Of a stretch of 64,000 nt of DNA, positions 44,234 through 53,010 are shown piece after piece (the first letter of the stretch is position 1; every line of letters starts with the position of its first letter). The stretch is from Aspidiotus rigidus. Lineage: Eukaryota; Arthropoda; Insecta; Hemiptera; Diaspididae. The DNA lies in contig JAVHKY010000004.1 of NCBI GenBank assembly GCA_035079385.1, forward strand, positions 14,043,001 through 14,107,000, read 5' to 3'. The notes under the pieces were generated by a model. The model saw nothing but the letters and a program-made list of their open reading frames with translations. It was not told where the DNA came from and did no database searches. The position numbers and the translations under genes were made by a program.

Positions 44234-47200
44234 ATATGGAGGGATTTTAATAGTATACTGATCTGTGAATTTCAAGATCTTATTCACAAGATAAATAATT
44301 TAATCTCGTTCAATAAAATAACTAATCACCAAAATAGAAAGTGTCACGTCTGTTAAAAATACTGACAACTATCACCCGCCCCTTGAGATTCCACTAAAAC
44401 GAGCCAAAATTACCTTGAGCAAGCCAAGAAAACGGGATCACCATTGTTAAATTACGCAAAGGGTGATTTTCATGGGCTATTTAGGGGTGTAAAAATCTAT
44501 TCATCTATAATTCTTTACGTATTTTCAGGACCGGAAAGCCTTCGTTAAGAAGCTTCTCCAACATTTGATTATGCAGGAGCCCAATTCAACTGCACGTGAA
44601 TCTGAGGAATGGGAGCTCTCGAACAAAAATCCGAATATAGTGAGAAACTAACGATTTTAATTCTTTTGAGAAGGTTCACTTCATTATATTTCGTTTTTTT
44701 TTTTTTTTTTTTTTTTTTTACAGCCTGATTACTTTCATCTACGACCAGGTTTCCTGTATAAAGGGAATTCTACTCTTCCAAAAAAAGAATTTATGAGAGC
44801 GATTAATGCAGCCTCTATCCTGGGAGATAAAATAGTTTTCCAAAATCTCAATTTGTATCATAGAGCACTGGCCAGGCCTTTGTTCCGAATTCTTTACGGT
44901 AGGTATACAAACCCTAAAATTCCCACGAGTCAGTTATGATACTCAAATAAATGTTCACTTTTTTCTTAGAAATTGATTCGAAAGACTTGGACAAAGTTCT
45001 ATGTTTCGCTGAAAAACACGTTAATAAATATATGTTCCTACATATTTTACGACTTTCTCTGCGCCATCGTTCAGACATGAGTGATGTCAGTATACCGTCT
45101 CATATAACACTAGCTCCGTACTTGTACTTTGAAATGGGTAACCTAGGCATTGATAAACCAGAAAATAAAATAGTGAGTAATGACGATTTCATAATGGAAA
45201 AATTGTTTATTTCCTCAAAAATAAAATAAAAAAATAAATTCGCGCAGTTGATCGTGTCTGGCAGTTTTCAAGAGGATCATAAAAATAGAGATTTGGAGTT
45301 CAGACTGAGTCATTTCCGACTGGATCCAGGATTTAATACACACCATGAGCACTGGCATGAGGTAAACCTAGATGCAGTAGGATACGTTGACGGATGGTCG
45401 GTAGATAGAGCTGGAGAAATGTTTTATTACATGCATTCCCAGATAGTAGCCAGGTGAGTAAACTTTTCACAATGAGTTTGAGTTATTAAAATTTTTGCAC
45501 CGCTTGACACCCTCAAAGTTAATATCGTGAAAGAAAATTGTTCCATTTATGACTTCCTCAACATTATAGATACAATTTCGAAAGATTAAGTGCCCAAGTG
45601 CCGCTCGTCGAACCGCTTCTCAACCTACGAGAGCCAATTCCTGAGCCATATTTTGAAAAACTGACGACTGAAACCAGAGAGAAGCTATGGGATTCAAGAC
45701 CACCAAACCAACTTTTGACGGTAGACCACGAACTAGAGATAAATTTCGCTATACGCACCACTCGGTAGTTATTATTTTTCTATTTTTGTTTCTTTAAATT
45801 CGAGGACGTAAATGTAAGAGGATTCACAATAACTATTCAACAAATAGAAGTATGGCGTGATCGATTGTACGAAGCCATAGATCGAGGAACCGTTTACAAA
45901 ATGGTAAGCCCAGCTCCATTTGCTTGTATGGTACTTAGGGGTGTTCAAAACAAATTCTACAGGCTAGTTTTCTTGGCAGGACGGAACAGAATCTATTGAA
46001 CTTTTGAACGGGCCACCAGAACAAGGACAAGAATCTGACGTACCTTTCGACGTAGGTATTGACAAACTGGGATATATGGTATGGGCTTACGCGAACAAGA
46101 GTGTGAACTATAAGTACTACGGTAATCTTCATAACAGCGGACACAATTTAATTGGAAATGCCCACGATTCTCAAGGTTTATACCACAGACAGGTGAGTAA
46201 GTCGGGATTAGGGATGAAACACCAGAGAATGGCATACAAGCTTACAACAGTTTCTGCCACTAGGTTCAAGCCCCACCGAAAAGATAGATAAATTATAAAC
46301 TTTTTAACTCCGCTTACAGTCTCGAGGTAGCGCAATGTTGTCAACCTACTCATCTACTCGGGATCCAGTATTTTATCGGTGGCATAAATTCGTCGACGAT
46401 ATCTTCGACCAATACAAGGCCTCGTTACCCGCATATAGCATAGAAGAGGTATATTTATGAGATAGATGTCTTTTCCAAAAACGTAAATCAGTCTCAGTCA
46501 TTAATGTGGTTACCTATTCGAATTTACAGTTGGACTTCAAAGACGTACAAATCGGAAGTATCGAGACAACAAGCTGCGGAGATTCCAACATCATAAGAAC
46601 AAGATGGTTGAGAAATAGGGTCAATATCACTGAAGGCATTCCTGAGAATATGAAAACGAAGATTCTTCAAGTGGATGAAGTGTATTACGATTTCGCTCAT
46701 TTGTCCCACGATAAATTCCAATATCTAATTAAAGTAAGTATCTACTCCAGAAATTTCTGTCTTTAGAACAAGTTACTCACCGTCGCAAGTATGAAATACA
46801 CGATTTAAATTATATCCGTTTTTCACTAGATACACAACAATAATTCAAAAAAAGTCAAGGGAACGATTCGAATTTTTCTCGCACCCATTTACAAAGACTG
46901 GAAAGTCGAAGAGATACTAGCCTCCTTGGATGAAAGCACTCGGCAACAAACTTTGAAAACCAACCCCAATTTGGAAGCGTCATTCAATAAATACAGGAGA
47001 ATGTTCATAGAACTTGATAAGTTCGTCTATACTTGTGAGTACTTGTGCGTTTTCTTATTCTAAAACAAAAAAGAAAATTGCAGGTCATTGAAAGCTTTGC
47101 AGTGACTGCGGGGAACCCGCAAGTGTCCACTGAACTGCCCACTGAAAGATGTACGTTCGGATTGATGACGTCACCAAAGTCGGTTGAGGACGAACCCCAC

Positions 47201-50200
47201 CCCCACCAAAACAGATCGTCCTAAGGTGGGAAACAGATTTTGGAAAACTTGAGTTTTTCTATAATCTATCTTAGACAAGTTTCTATACTCTAACTTCCAG
47301 ACAATTTCTTCTAAGTATATGCAATGTAGTCCGGAAGGTGGACAATTCGACCTTGCATTTCATGTTAAAATCATGAAAGGAACGAATATTTAGGATACTT
47401 GAATGAAAAATTTGAGCCATGGCCCCACGGTACAAACCCCTTAGGGGCCCCCTTAATGGCGGGTTGAGGGGTGCCGTGAGGCCATTTTTATGAAGATGAT
47501 TCTTCCTATTCGTTTTAACGGGGGGGGGGGGGGGGGGGGCTTATAATTCAATTTTTTTTTTTTTTTAGCTACAAGAAATTAAAGTTTCAGGGGGGTGTCT
47601 TCATTGGCCTAGAGGGCTCACGGCACCCCTGGTTGCCTAACTAGAAGGAGTTCTTGCATATGAATGACCGAAATATTCCTTTAGTTGCAATTTATGAGGA
47701 TTCTTATGTAATTCGGATCACCAAATTCGAGAAAAATTATCAAAAAATTCTTTCGACATTTTGGGGGCACCGAGGGGCTGATAACCCGTAAAATAGAGGT
47801 AAAGTTGAAGTGACATATTTTCACTAATATTCTTCTGAAATTTTCCATAGAATTCCGGAAAATATAAAAAAAAATTCTTCCGACCGTCCAAAGGGCCCAG
47901 GGCCCTTCCCCCCCCCCCCCCAATTGAGAAAAAAAATGTCGTGTTTTTTGGAAAAATCTGTACGGGTTCCGAAGTAGAATTTCGCGCGAAATCTAGGAAA
48001 AATGAAGAAAAAATTCTTGGGGCCCTCGGAGGGGATTGAGAGGGGCACAAACCCAGAAAAGTGATGAAAAAATTATTGCATTTTTTTTTCAAGCTCAACA
48101 AATTCTCATGTAGAATTTACCGTAGAATTCGGGAAAAAATTGTAAGGAAAATCCTGGAAGTCTCTGAGAGGGGGTATGAGGACTCAATCCCCTAAAACTC
48201 AAAGTGAAATATATGCGTTTCTGAGAAAATTCAAACGAATTCTTGTGTGAAATTTACCGTAGAATTCAGAAAGAATCCTGAAATACTCGCAAATTTCTGA
48301 ATCACCCACGGGGTAGAGATGTGCACGCGCACGCACACACGCACGCGCACGCAAGGTGTACTCGCAAATTTCTGAATCACTTATCGGGTAGAGATTTGCA
48401 CGCGCACGCGCGCGGTCTCTCTTAAGGGGGGGGTTGTACTCACGAATTTCAAAATCGGGGTACGGTGAGAGAAAAGAAATGAAACATGTCAAAGAATCTC
48501 ATGGCTCTTCGAGGGAGCCGGGAGGAATATAAACGTCTTGGAACAGGTTGTAGAACTACATTTCCATACTTGAACTTTCATGAAATATCATATAGAATTT
48601 CCTGTTGCATAGAATGTGAAATAGATGTACCTTGAAATATTACAAAAACTACTGAGGTGTTACTAAAATATGAAATACTTCAACAAATTCACCAACATAG
48701 TATGTATTTCAAACCTGACGACAATTGTAATGCCCATGCACAAATAATTTATTGAAACAAGCACTCATTATCACATGCACACATATCAGTGCATGGCATT
48801 CCAGCCTTCTGACATTTACAGTGTCTCGTAGAGCAGCCATTCTGGCAGCCGGATTTCATGAGAATGTCCATCAATGCCATATAGACAGGTGACTGAAGAG
48901 TCCATAAAGGTTCCCAGTTCCAGCCCCATTCTTGCGGATCTGGAAATGTTTGATTGTTCTTCAGACACTGCCCTCAAACGTAGAAACCCTGATACACCGC
49001 GCGGAGACAGTGCTGTTGGAAATTTCACACGAGAATCCGTTTGAATTTTCTCAAAAACGCATATTTTTCACTTTGAGTTTTGGGGAATTGATTCCTCTTA
49101 CCCTCTCTCAGAGACTTTCAGGATTTTTTTTACTATTTTTTCCCGAATTCTACGGTAAATTCTACATAAGAATTTGTTGAGCTTGAAAAAAAATGCAACA
49201 ATTTTTTCATCACTTTTCAGGGTTTGTGCCCCTCTCAATCCCCTCCGAGGGCCCCAGGAATTTCTTCACTATTTTTCCTGGATTTCGCGCTAAATTCTAC
49301 TTCGGAACCCGTCAAGATTTTTCCAAAACACACACAATTTTTCCCCTTAATTTGGGGGGGGGGAGGCCCTTGGGCCCTTTGGAAGGTCGGAAGAATTTTT
49401 TTAGTATTTTTCTAGAATTCTACGGAAAATTTCGTAAGAATATTAGCGAAAATATGTTTAAATATATCACTTCAATTTTACCACTATTTTAGGGGTTATC
49501 AGCCCCTCGGCGCCCCTAAAATATCGGAAGAATTTTTTGATAATTTTTCTTGAATTTGGTGAAGAATCCACATAAATTGCGAACCAAAAGGAATATTTCG
49601 GTAATTTATATGCGAGAACTCCTTCCAATTAAACAACCCGCCGTTACGGAGCCCCTATGGGATTTGTACCGTGGGGCCATGGATAAAATTTTTCATTCAA
49701 GCATCCTAAATATTCGTTTCAAATTTCCATGAAATGCAAGGTTGATCTCATAATTTGCACGTAATCGAATTCAACATAAATTGCTGATGTCATAAGTCGA
49801 TGAAGTCACCAAAGTTAGATGTGGACGTTTTCCGAAGACGCACCCACCCACTCCTCCCACCTAAACAAAACAGATACTGTAGTTGGAAACGCAAAGTAAA
49901 CTAAGGAATGAAAACCGTTTGAAAAGTTTGAGCTTTTCTACGAGTATAACCTAGTCTAGACAAGTTTCTATAACCTAATGTAACCATTGATGAGGTTACA
50001 AGTTGAAGAAGACACCAAAGTCAGACATGGACGTTTTCTGAAAATACACCCACTCCTCTCTTTCCGAAACAAAACATCGCGGGCTCGCCGCTAAAAAAAT
50101 GGTTATATAAAACAGGTTCTCTATGAAGATTTTTGATCGTACAAGTAGAATATTGTAACCCCTCTGTAATAATTTGCTTTCAGTACACAAAGGCGAAAAC

Positions 50201-51383
50201 ATAATCAAACGAAACTCCATAAATTCAAGTGTAACCATACCATTCGAGCGTCTTTTTATGACAAAAGAAGAAGCCGAGAAGTCGGAAGAGAATCCAGCGA
50301 AAGCCAAAGAGTCTCTCGCATGGAACGGATGCGGCTGGCCGAACTACTTATTAGTAGGCAGGGGAAATGAAGACGGTTTCCCAGCGCGCATATTCATAAT
50401 GGTATCTGACTATCAGAAGGATAAAGCCCCTGGTGCTAAATACGTAAGTTATTCAGAATACTTTCACATTGAGTATAGGCAGGTGCTGTGACACGCTTTC
50501 CTCTTAATTTACACCGATAGATTTGAACGACGAGTAGAGTAAAATAATTTCAACATGCAATTTGAATAGACTGCAGTTCACTTGTTTCCCAATGAAAAAA
50601 GAATCGGACGATTTTCTCAGAAATTTGAAGACCTCTCTTCTCAAGAGAAGGAAATGCATACAAAAGGTGACCTGCAGACCCGTAGCCAGAACGTTTTTTT
50701 TTTGGGGAAGCATATAAAAAATTCAGGGGGCATACCATTATACTCGGGAGGGGGGGTATTGCGACGCTAGTGGGGCCTTAGCACCCCCTCGAATCCCCTG
50801 GCTACGGGTTTAGTACGCTGAGATGTACATCAAGAAAATAACATGGAGATTATCAGACACCTTTTTTTTCCATGGCCTCTCTTCGAAAATCACCGCAACT
50901 CATACTCTTTCTATAGTCTCTATCCTGCCTAACAGTTCCAAGGCAATTTCAAAATTATTTCTCTTACTTCTTTCCGCGACTATTTCTGGAACTTTTATAA
51001 TAATAATTGATGCATATGATAGCTATATGAAAAAGCTACATCAATATTGGTGAATTTTATTTTAATTCCAGGATCCTGATGAAGCGCGTGGCTCCTTGAG
51101 CTATTGTGGAGTACCCAACGCCAAGCATCCAGACAGAAAACCTATGGGATTCCCGTTCGATCGTAATATGGGTTCGGAAAACTTCTATCTACATCATTTC
51201 ATGTCAAAAACTAGAGATGTAAAAGAGACGCCGAATGATTTTGACGAACCTATACCAGAACGTTTTCTCAACATGAAAGTAGTCAACGTGATGGTGAAAC
51301 ATTGTCCAGGACCACCTGTAAATGGTTGGACCATCAATCCCGAATTTGATGAATGCAAGCTGAAACAACAATGTAAATGCTGA
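30090..51383 (+). CDS. Phenoloxidase/hemocyanin-family copper protein, secreted (13 exons)
   Basis: Exons: 30090-30194, 44529-44639, 44724-44898, 44970-45172, 45248-45453, 45570-45720, 45805-45903, 45980-46192, 46320-46448, 46530-46733, 46830-47034, 50184-50443, 51072-51383. All introns are GT-AG, frames agree, and 790 residues are predicted. Exon 1 is a signal peptide (MNKVLIFSRVALFGLFLCLV); linking it across a 14.3-kb intron is inference from phase and position. All six copper histidines are visible: site A His231, 235 (in HHEHWHEV) and 261 (YYMHSQI); site B His401, 405 (LHNSGH) and 443 (FYRWHKF). GCGWP at about 649-653 matches the thioester-like region of phenoloxidases. Oddities: insect prophenoloxidases normally lack a signal peptide; no Arg-Phe activation site is evident; no acidic residue lies in the segment before RDPVFYRWH where phenoloxidases carry a conserved Glu; the C-terminus has an extra Cys-rich tail (KLKQQCKC). 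It could be a secreted phenoloxidase or a hemocyanin-like protein; it is not a hexamerin, which loses the histidines. AATAAA follows near 51429. Confidence 0.88.
32200..32447 (-). repeat. 45-bp minisatellite array, inverted (about 5 units)
   Basis: Units of the 18966-19495 array on the opposite strand (CCCCCTCCTATCATATATAG, CTCGAGACTCGAAATTCTTC). It abuts the 3' end of the minus-strand Penelope-like copy. Confidence 0.88.
32460..34141 (-). mobile_element. Penelope-like element copy 1 (minus), 5'-truncated
   Basis: Minus-strand copy containing RT and GIY-YIG domains plus about 170 bp of 3' UTR. It starts abruptly inside the conserved YGLPKVHK motif at 34141, where it meets a second copy in the opposite orientation. 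Its 3' end, up to GTCGTCGTTAGAT (about 32476), is shared almost base for base with the plus copy ending near 34965. Confidence 0.88.
32631..34124 (-). pseudogene. Penelope-like RT with C-terminal GIY-YIG endonuclease (N-terminus missing)
   Basis: The 497-codon frame is open and holds, in order: the YGLPKVHK motif at the start, SFDVVGLFPSIP (RT palm Asp), VGIPIGSPLGSLISEVF, the catalytic box RYVDDVLCLW, INFLDLTI, then SGVYKIECNDCNGIYIGETG with the downstream Arg and His of a GIY-YIG nuclease and a C-terminus ending DSLVQSCPPR. Known EN+ Penelope-like elements have this architecture; the nuclease makes the target nick and the RT primes there. The conserved N-terminal KADKGN region is missing, so this copy is incomplete although the catalytic residues look intact. 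The ATG used by the frame is internal to the ancestral protein. Confidence 0.88.
34142..34965 (+). mobile_element. Penelope-like element copy 1b (plus), internally deleted
   Basis: The plus strand encodes the N-terminal piece missing from the neighbour: EGLTITKADKGNAIVVMDKS near 34280-34340, then an in-frame TAA, FNFPNHVKEV, a 56-bp insertion, and KRMLLEPNPVPPLLYGLPK. It then jumps directly into the C-terminal 70 residues (IEGSESLLHRESSAFKHTAL...QSCPPR, stop 34808-34810), so the RT core and most of the nuclease are deleted. The 3' UTR is nearly identical to that of the minus copy. Together they form a head-to-head pair. Non-functional. Confidence 0.85.
34970..35134 (-). repeat. 45-bp minisatellite units and GGACGG run, inverted
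   Basis: Two to three diverged units (CTCCTATCATATATAGCTCG, TTCTTCCAAGT), with GGACGGTGGACGGCGGACGG at about 35014-35033. They lie between the plus Penelope copy and the telomeric repeat. Confidence 0.8.
35135..35155. repeat. Interstitial telomeric repeat (CCTAA)n, left
   Basis: Four tandem CCTAA/AACCT units directly abut the T run (poly(A) tail on the minus strand) of the TRAS-like element. Confidence 0.9.
35155..37127 (-). mobile_element. Telomere-targeting R1-clade LINE (TRAS-like), 5'-truncated
   Basis: On the minus strand the element begins abruptly at about 37127 inside RT coding sequence, immediately after TTAGG repeats. It runs through the RT frame, about 280 bp of 3' UTR and a roughly 25-base poly(A) tail (the T run 35155-35179), and is followed by more TTAGG repeats. 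Telomeric repeat on both sides together with an R1-type RT is the arrangement known for TRAS/SART elements of insect telomeres. Family assignment rests on target and RT type, not on alignment. Confidence 0.85.
35458..37127 (-). pseudogene. TRAS-like reverse transcriptase, N-terminally truncated
   Basis: The open frame extends upstream of the first ATG (37080) to the truncation point (SWRKGKAVFIPKPGKNPEET). RT motifs in order: SYRPLTLLSVIGKVYERIL, QYGFRKNTGSEQAI, ISLDIKGAFDHVEW, RGCPQGSVLGPSLWN, CIYADDTLVIV (catalytic YADD intact), LNLGKTEIL, KYLGVMLD, then a C-terminal region with a CPCNMELQTARHVFLECP zinc-type motif. No stop interrupts about 555 codons, so the insertion is recent. ORF1, the endonuclease and the RT N-terminus are missing, so the copy cannot be autonomous. 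Codon use is GC-richer than the surroundings. Confidence 0.87.
37126..37148. repeat. Interstitial telomeric repeat, right, with head-to-head TTAGG
   Basis: AACCTAACCTAACCT is followed at once by TAGGTTA, so repeats of opposite polarity meet. GCGGAC hexamers and GGACGTTTTCTGA follow. Confidence 0.8.
37230..38417 (-). mobile_element. Penelope-like element copy 2, C-terminal part (minus)
   Basis: The frame 37350-38402 carries the RT catalytic box RYVDDVLCAW, INFLDLTI, then SGVYSIACRDCNGMYVGETS (GIY-YIG) and the end GLVELVYEYDS. It is related to copy 1 but diverged (roughly two thirds identical by eye). The 3' UTR follows to about 37230, including GCGCTTTCGGTTAAACAACC. The upstream half lies at 40120-40775; a 1.7-kb segment separates them at the conserved GIPI/GSPL site. 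Confidence 0.87.
38418..40119. other. 1.7-kb segment interrupting Penelope-like copy 2
   Basis: It starts (38418-38530) with the 3' UTR of a Penelope-like element in plus orientation: GCTTGAGAATGGTTGTTTAA mirrors 37260-37280, and TTCTTGCAAAGTGCCCTCCA mirrors 32040-32065. The rest (38530-40119) encodes nothing recognisable. It is rich in TAGGCCTA/TTAGGCTA motifs and CGCTCCGCTCGTTCGCCTT-type phrases also seen at 23890-24060, and holds a degenerate minisatellite unit with GACGTCATCAG near 39655-39710. Confidence 0.5.
40120..40775 (-). mobile_element. Penelope-like element copy 2, N-terminal part (minus)
   Basis: The minus strand encodes LLRKADKSNAIVIMEKASYN, the PLE N-terminal motif, then YGLPKVYKQGIPMRSVVSF, CSFDVVDLFRNIP (RT palm Asp), and after a frameshift near 40182 FFEFSDEMGIPI. 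It stops where 38417 resumes with the GSPL equivalent. With the C-terminal part it would make one nearly full-length element, broken by the insertion and the frameshift. Confidence 0.85.
41000..42232 (+). mobile_element. LINE ORF1 and endonuclease fragment (plus), decayed
   Basis: About 41220-41726 encodes an L1-type ORF1 protein segment: NLEQYTRRNSLRFHGIPENL, DTCRSHRVGPW, PVIMKFTSYNTGKRIF, IREDLTMCNRNSL and WTFDGRVYITL, matching the coiled-coil/RRM-like ORF1 of such LINEs. From 41868 the frame-broken sequence reads YQNVKGLRTKVND and LTETWSYPAVGSS, the start of an apurinic-type endonuclease domain. RT is absent. This is a different LINE family from the copy at 26416. Confidence 0.75.
42233..42553 (-). 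pseudogene. GIY-YIG domain of a second Penelope-like family
   Basis: The minus frame contains GVVYNIPCSGCPNVYGGPTC, LLKARVSRHKN, ALASRSKKSGHDFNY. The pattern (GxxYxIxC..C..VYxGxT, Arg, then GH) matches the PLE nuclease but is clearly distinct from copies 1 and 2, and the second G-x-x-Y box is altered (VYGGPT). Only the domain remains; no RT is visible next to it. Confidence 0.65.
42672..42850 (-). mobile_element. LINE-type 3' tail with long poly(A), minus strand
   Basis: Minus strand reads ...GAGCTAATAGCCCGTTGTG...AATGCTCGTAAAG followed by a poly(A) run (T run 42670-42696). It is homologous to the tails at 28750-28807 and 13836-13940. The 5' limit is uncertain. Confidence 0.5.
42889..44200. 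mobile_element. 1.3-kb TIR element rich in CTAGT palindromes
   Basis: Left terminus 42889-42990 and right terminus 44097-44200 are inverted repeats of about 100 bp with few mismatches, outer end GTTACCGTTAAAACCCGAAA. The flanks are (TA)n, consistent with insertion at TA. The termini and inner flanks are packed with ACTAGTTTTGACTAGT-like palindromes. No transposase frame is seen. It contains a nested element at 43317-43878. Confidence 0.8.
43317..43878. mobile_element. Nested hAT-like MITE, GGAGGC-rich
   Basis: The termini TCAAGGGTGTTGGAG and CTCCAACACCCTTGA are perfect inverted repeats, flanked on both sides by TAAAAAT (43310-43316 and 43879-43885). The 7-8 bp duplication and CAAGGGTG-like end suggest hAT, but the flank is AT-rich and the match could be partly chance. 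The interior is unusually rich in GGAGGC/GCCTCC; the ORFs on both strands are by-products. Confidence 0.65.
47106..50092. mobile_element. 3-kb hairpin-bounded foldback element in phenoloxidase intron 11
   Basis: The left boundary hairpin GCGGGGAACCCGC (about 47107-47119) and the diverged inverse near 50079-50092 (GCGGGCTCGCCGC) lie inside the intron 47035-50183. Arms of about 0.7-0.9 kb (47350-48265 and 49015-49745) are imperfect reverse complements; each is made of tandem units of about 130-140 bp built around TAGAATTC...AAAATTCTT...GGGGCCC. Outside the arms a direct repeat of about 150-190 bp occurs on both sides (GTCACCAAAGT...GACAAGTTTCTATA, near 47175 and 49805). The loop has CGCACGCACA purine-pyrimidine runs (48310-48415). 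It has homopolymer G and C runs near 47521 and 47910. No gene; long ORFs here are repeat artefacts. Confidence 0.7.
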
Positions 51384-53010
51384 GAACTAAAAGAGAAGAA
51401 ATTTGTGAAAAGCTGATCAATAACTACAAATAAAAATTACTATACCAACGATAACTACACCTTATGTTTCAGAACTAGACCCTGTGTTTTTGCTGTACTT
51501 TTCCGCAACAGTAAACCAGTCTCCCTTACTTGACTTTCCAATAATTAAAACTGAAAAATTATTACCTAGGTATTTGTTTTTTTCTTTTTTGGCCAAAAGT
51601 CCTTCATTAAAACTTGTTCGTTGCTAGCGCTCCAAAAATTTGCTCCATAAACAGAGTAGCGTCGATCATTGGTTCTTGAACAACGATCTTCAGATACTTA
51701 AATTCTTATTATACAAAATATGTATAGATTAAGTTGTAGTTATTATTCAGGGCGTTACACCCAAAAATCAACTGCCTACACAAGTCATAATTGTATCATT
51801 TTTAGAAAAAAGGATACGAGGGAGAAAAGAGCAGTTAAATTAGTCCCTTAGTTAAATCTAAAGACGAAATCAAAAAATTATCTTGAATGTTCAAGAAGAC
51901 AAGAAAGGAAAGCACAGACAATATTTGATCAAGTGACAATCAACGAAACCATTTTTTTCAAAACGAATTTCTTATTTTTAGAATATAGTAGCACGGAACA
52001 TAGACATCAAGTCAAGAAAATTACAACGAAGCTTACGAATAGAATATAATCGTATTATCCGTTTAGATTTGATTTTCACAAAAATATGCGAGAAAAAAAA
52101 ACTACGAACTTGAAAACTTTGAATAGAACTCAAGTGTGAATCAGACGAACATGAAACATTAACAACCGGAGAAAAGAACTTCGGGTTTAGTACGCACTAT
52201 AAAACGTTACCTTAAGAAACATAAGATACGATTTAAAATGTATACATAATATAAAACCCATTTCACAAATTCAAAAAATCATTATTTATGAAAAAAGTTT
52301 TACAGTACAACGAACTTATTTGCAGGGCATCTATATTTTGAAAAGTTATAAAATATGATTATACATAGTAATAATATTACTATAAAAACGACGAATTACA
52401 GAATCGTAGATTACTCCAACAACTTTGAGAAAATATTTGAAGACTTTCGAATTTTTTATAGGTTGTACTATTTTGTAAATGTACGCCATTCTTTGGATAG
52501 ATAGAATCAGAAACAAAAGACTATCGGATATTCATAGCAGGGATGAGCGGTAAGACTTTGGAATTCGGCGTTCACGTCCAGCATTCAGGGACGCATGGAA
52601 ACTTCAGGAAAAAAACAAAAAAGGGTAAGAAACATACCGATATCCAATGTCGATTTGTCTATGTTTTTGCAGTTTGTGTAACTTCGATTTGAAGAGGTTA
52701 CCTCACTGCCGACACGGTTCACAAATGTTGAAATTACTCGAAAAAACGTTGTCGTTCGTCGATCGATATAGTCTGTAAAAACAGAAACAATAAAACGTAT
52801 AGTGTGATTTCAAAATCATAAGCAACTACATTGCTCTATTTTCGTTTACGGTGAAAGAGAGAATTGTTAAAGTTTCATGATTTTGATACTCGGGGAGAGT
52901 TTTTGGCGGATTAATCCGGTATCACAGATGTACTTCGAACACGTTAGGAACTAGAACATTATCGATTAAACAGTACGAAAGTCATTTTCTAACTAGATTA
53001 CAAACTATAC
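51384..53010. other. Convergent 3' region between the copper-protein gene and ZRANB2
   Basis: It holds the 3' UTR of the phenoloxidase-family gene (AATAAA near 51429) and the 3' UTR of ZRANB2 on the other strand. AT-rich, no further gene or repeat seen. Confidence 0.5.

Larger units (their letters stand above)
30195..44528 (+). other. First intron of the phenoloxidase-family gene
   Basis: Bounded by CAG|GTGAGT at 30194/30195 and TATTTTCAG before 44529. It contains about 1.4 kb of ordinary sequence at each edge and otherwise Penelope-like, LINE, TIR and minisatellite material. The other introns, except the one at 47035-50183, are under about 700 bp. ORFs inside (for example 30356-30547 and 31635-32117) show no coding character. 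Confidence 0.6.

Noticed and set aside
47681..49492. Several Phe/Gly-rich ORFs on both strands
   Set aside because: Produced by mirrored tandem repeats of the intronic foldback; they mirror each other in sequence and have no coding features.
44529..51383. Hexamerin (storage protein) assignment
   Set aside because: Hexamerins have lost the copper-binding histidines; all six are present here.
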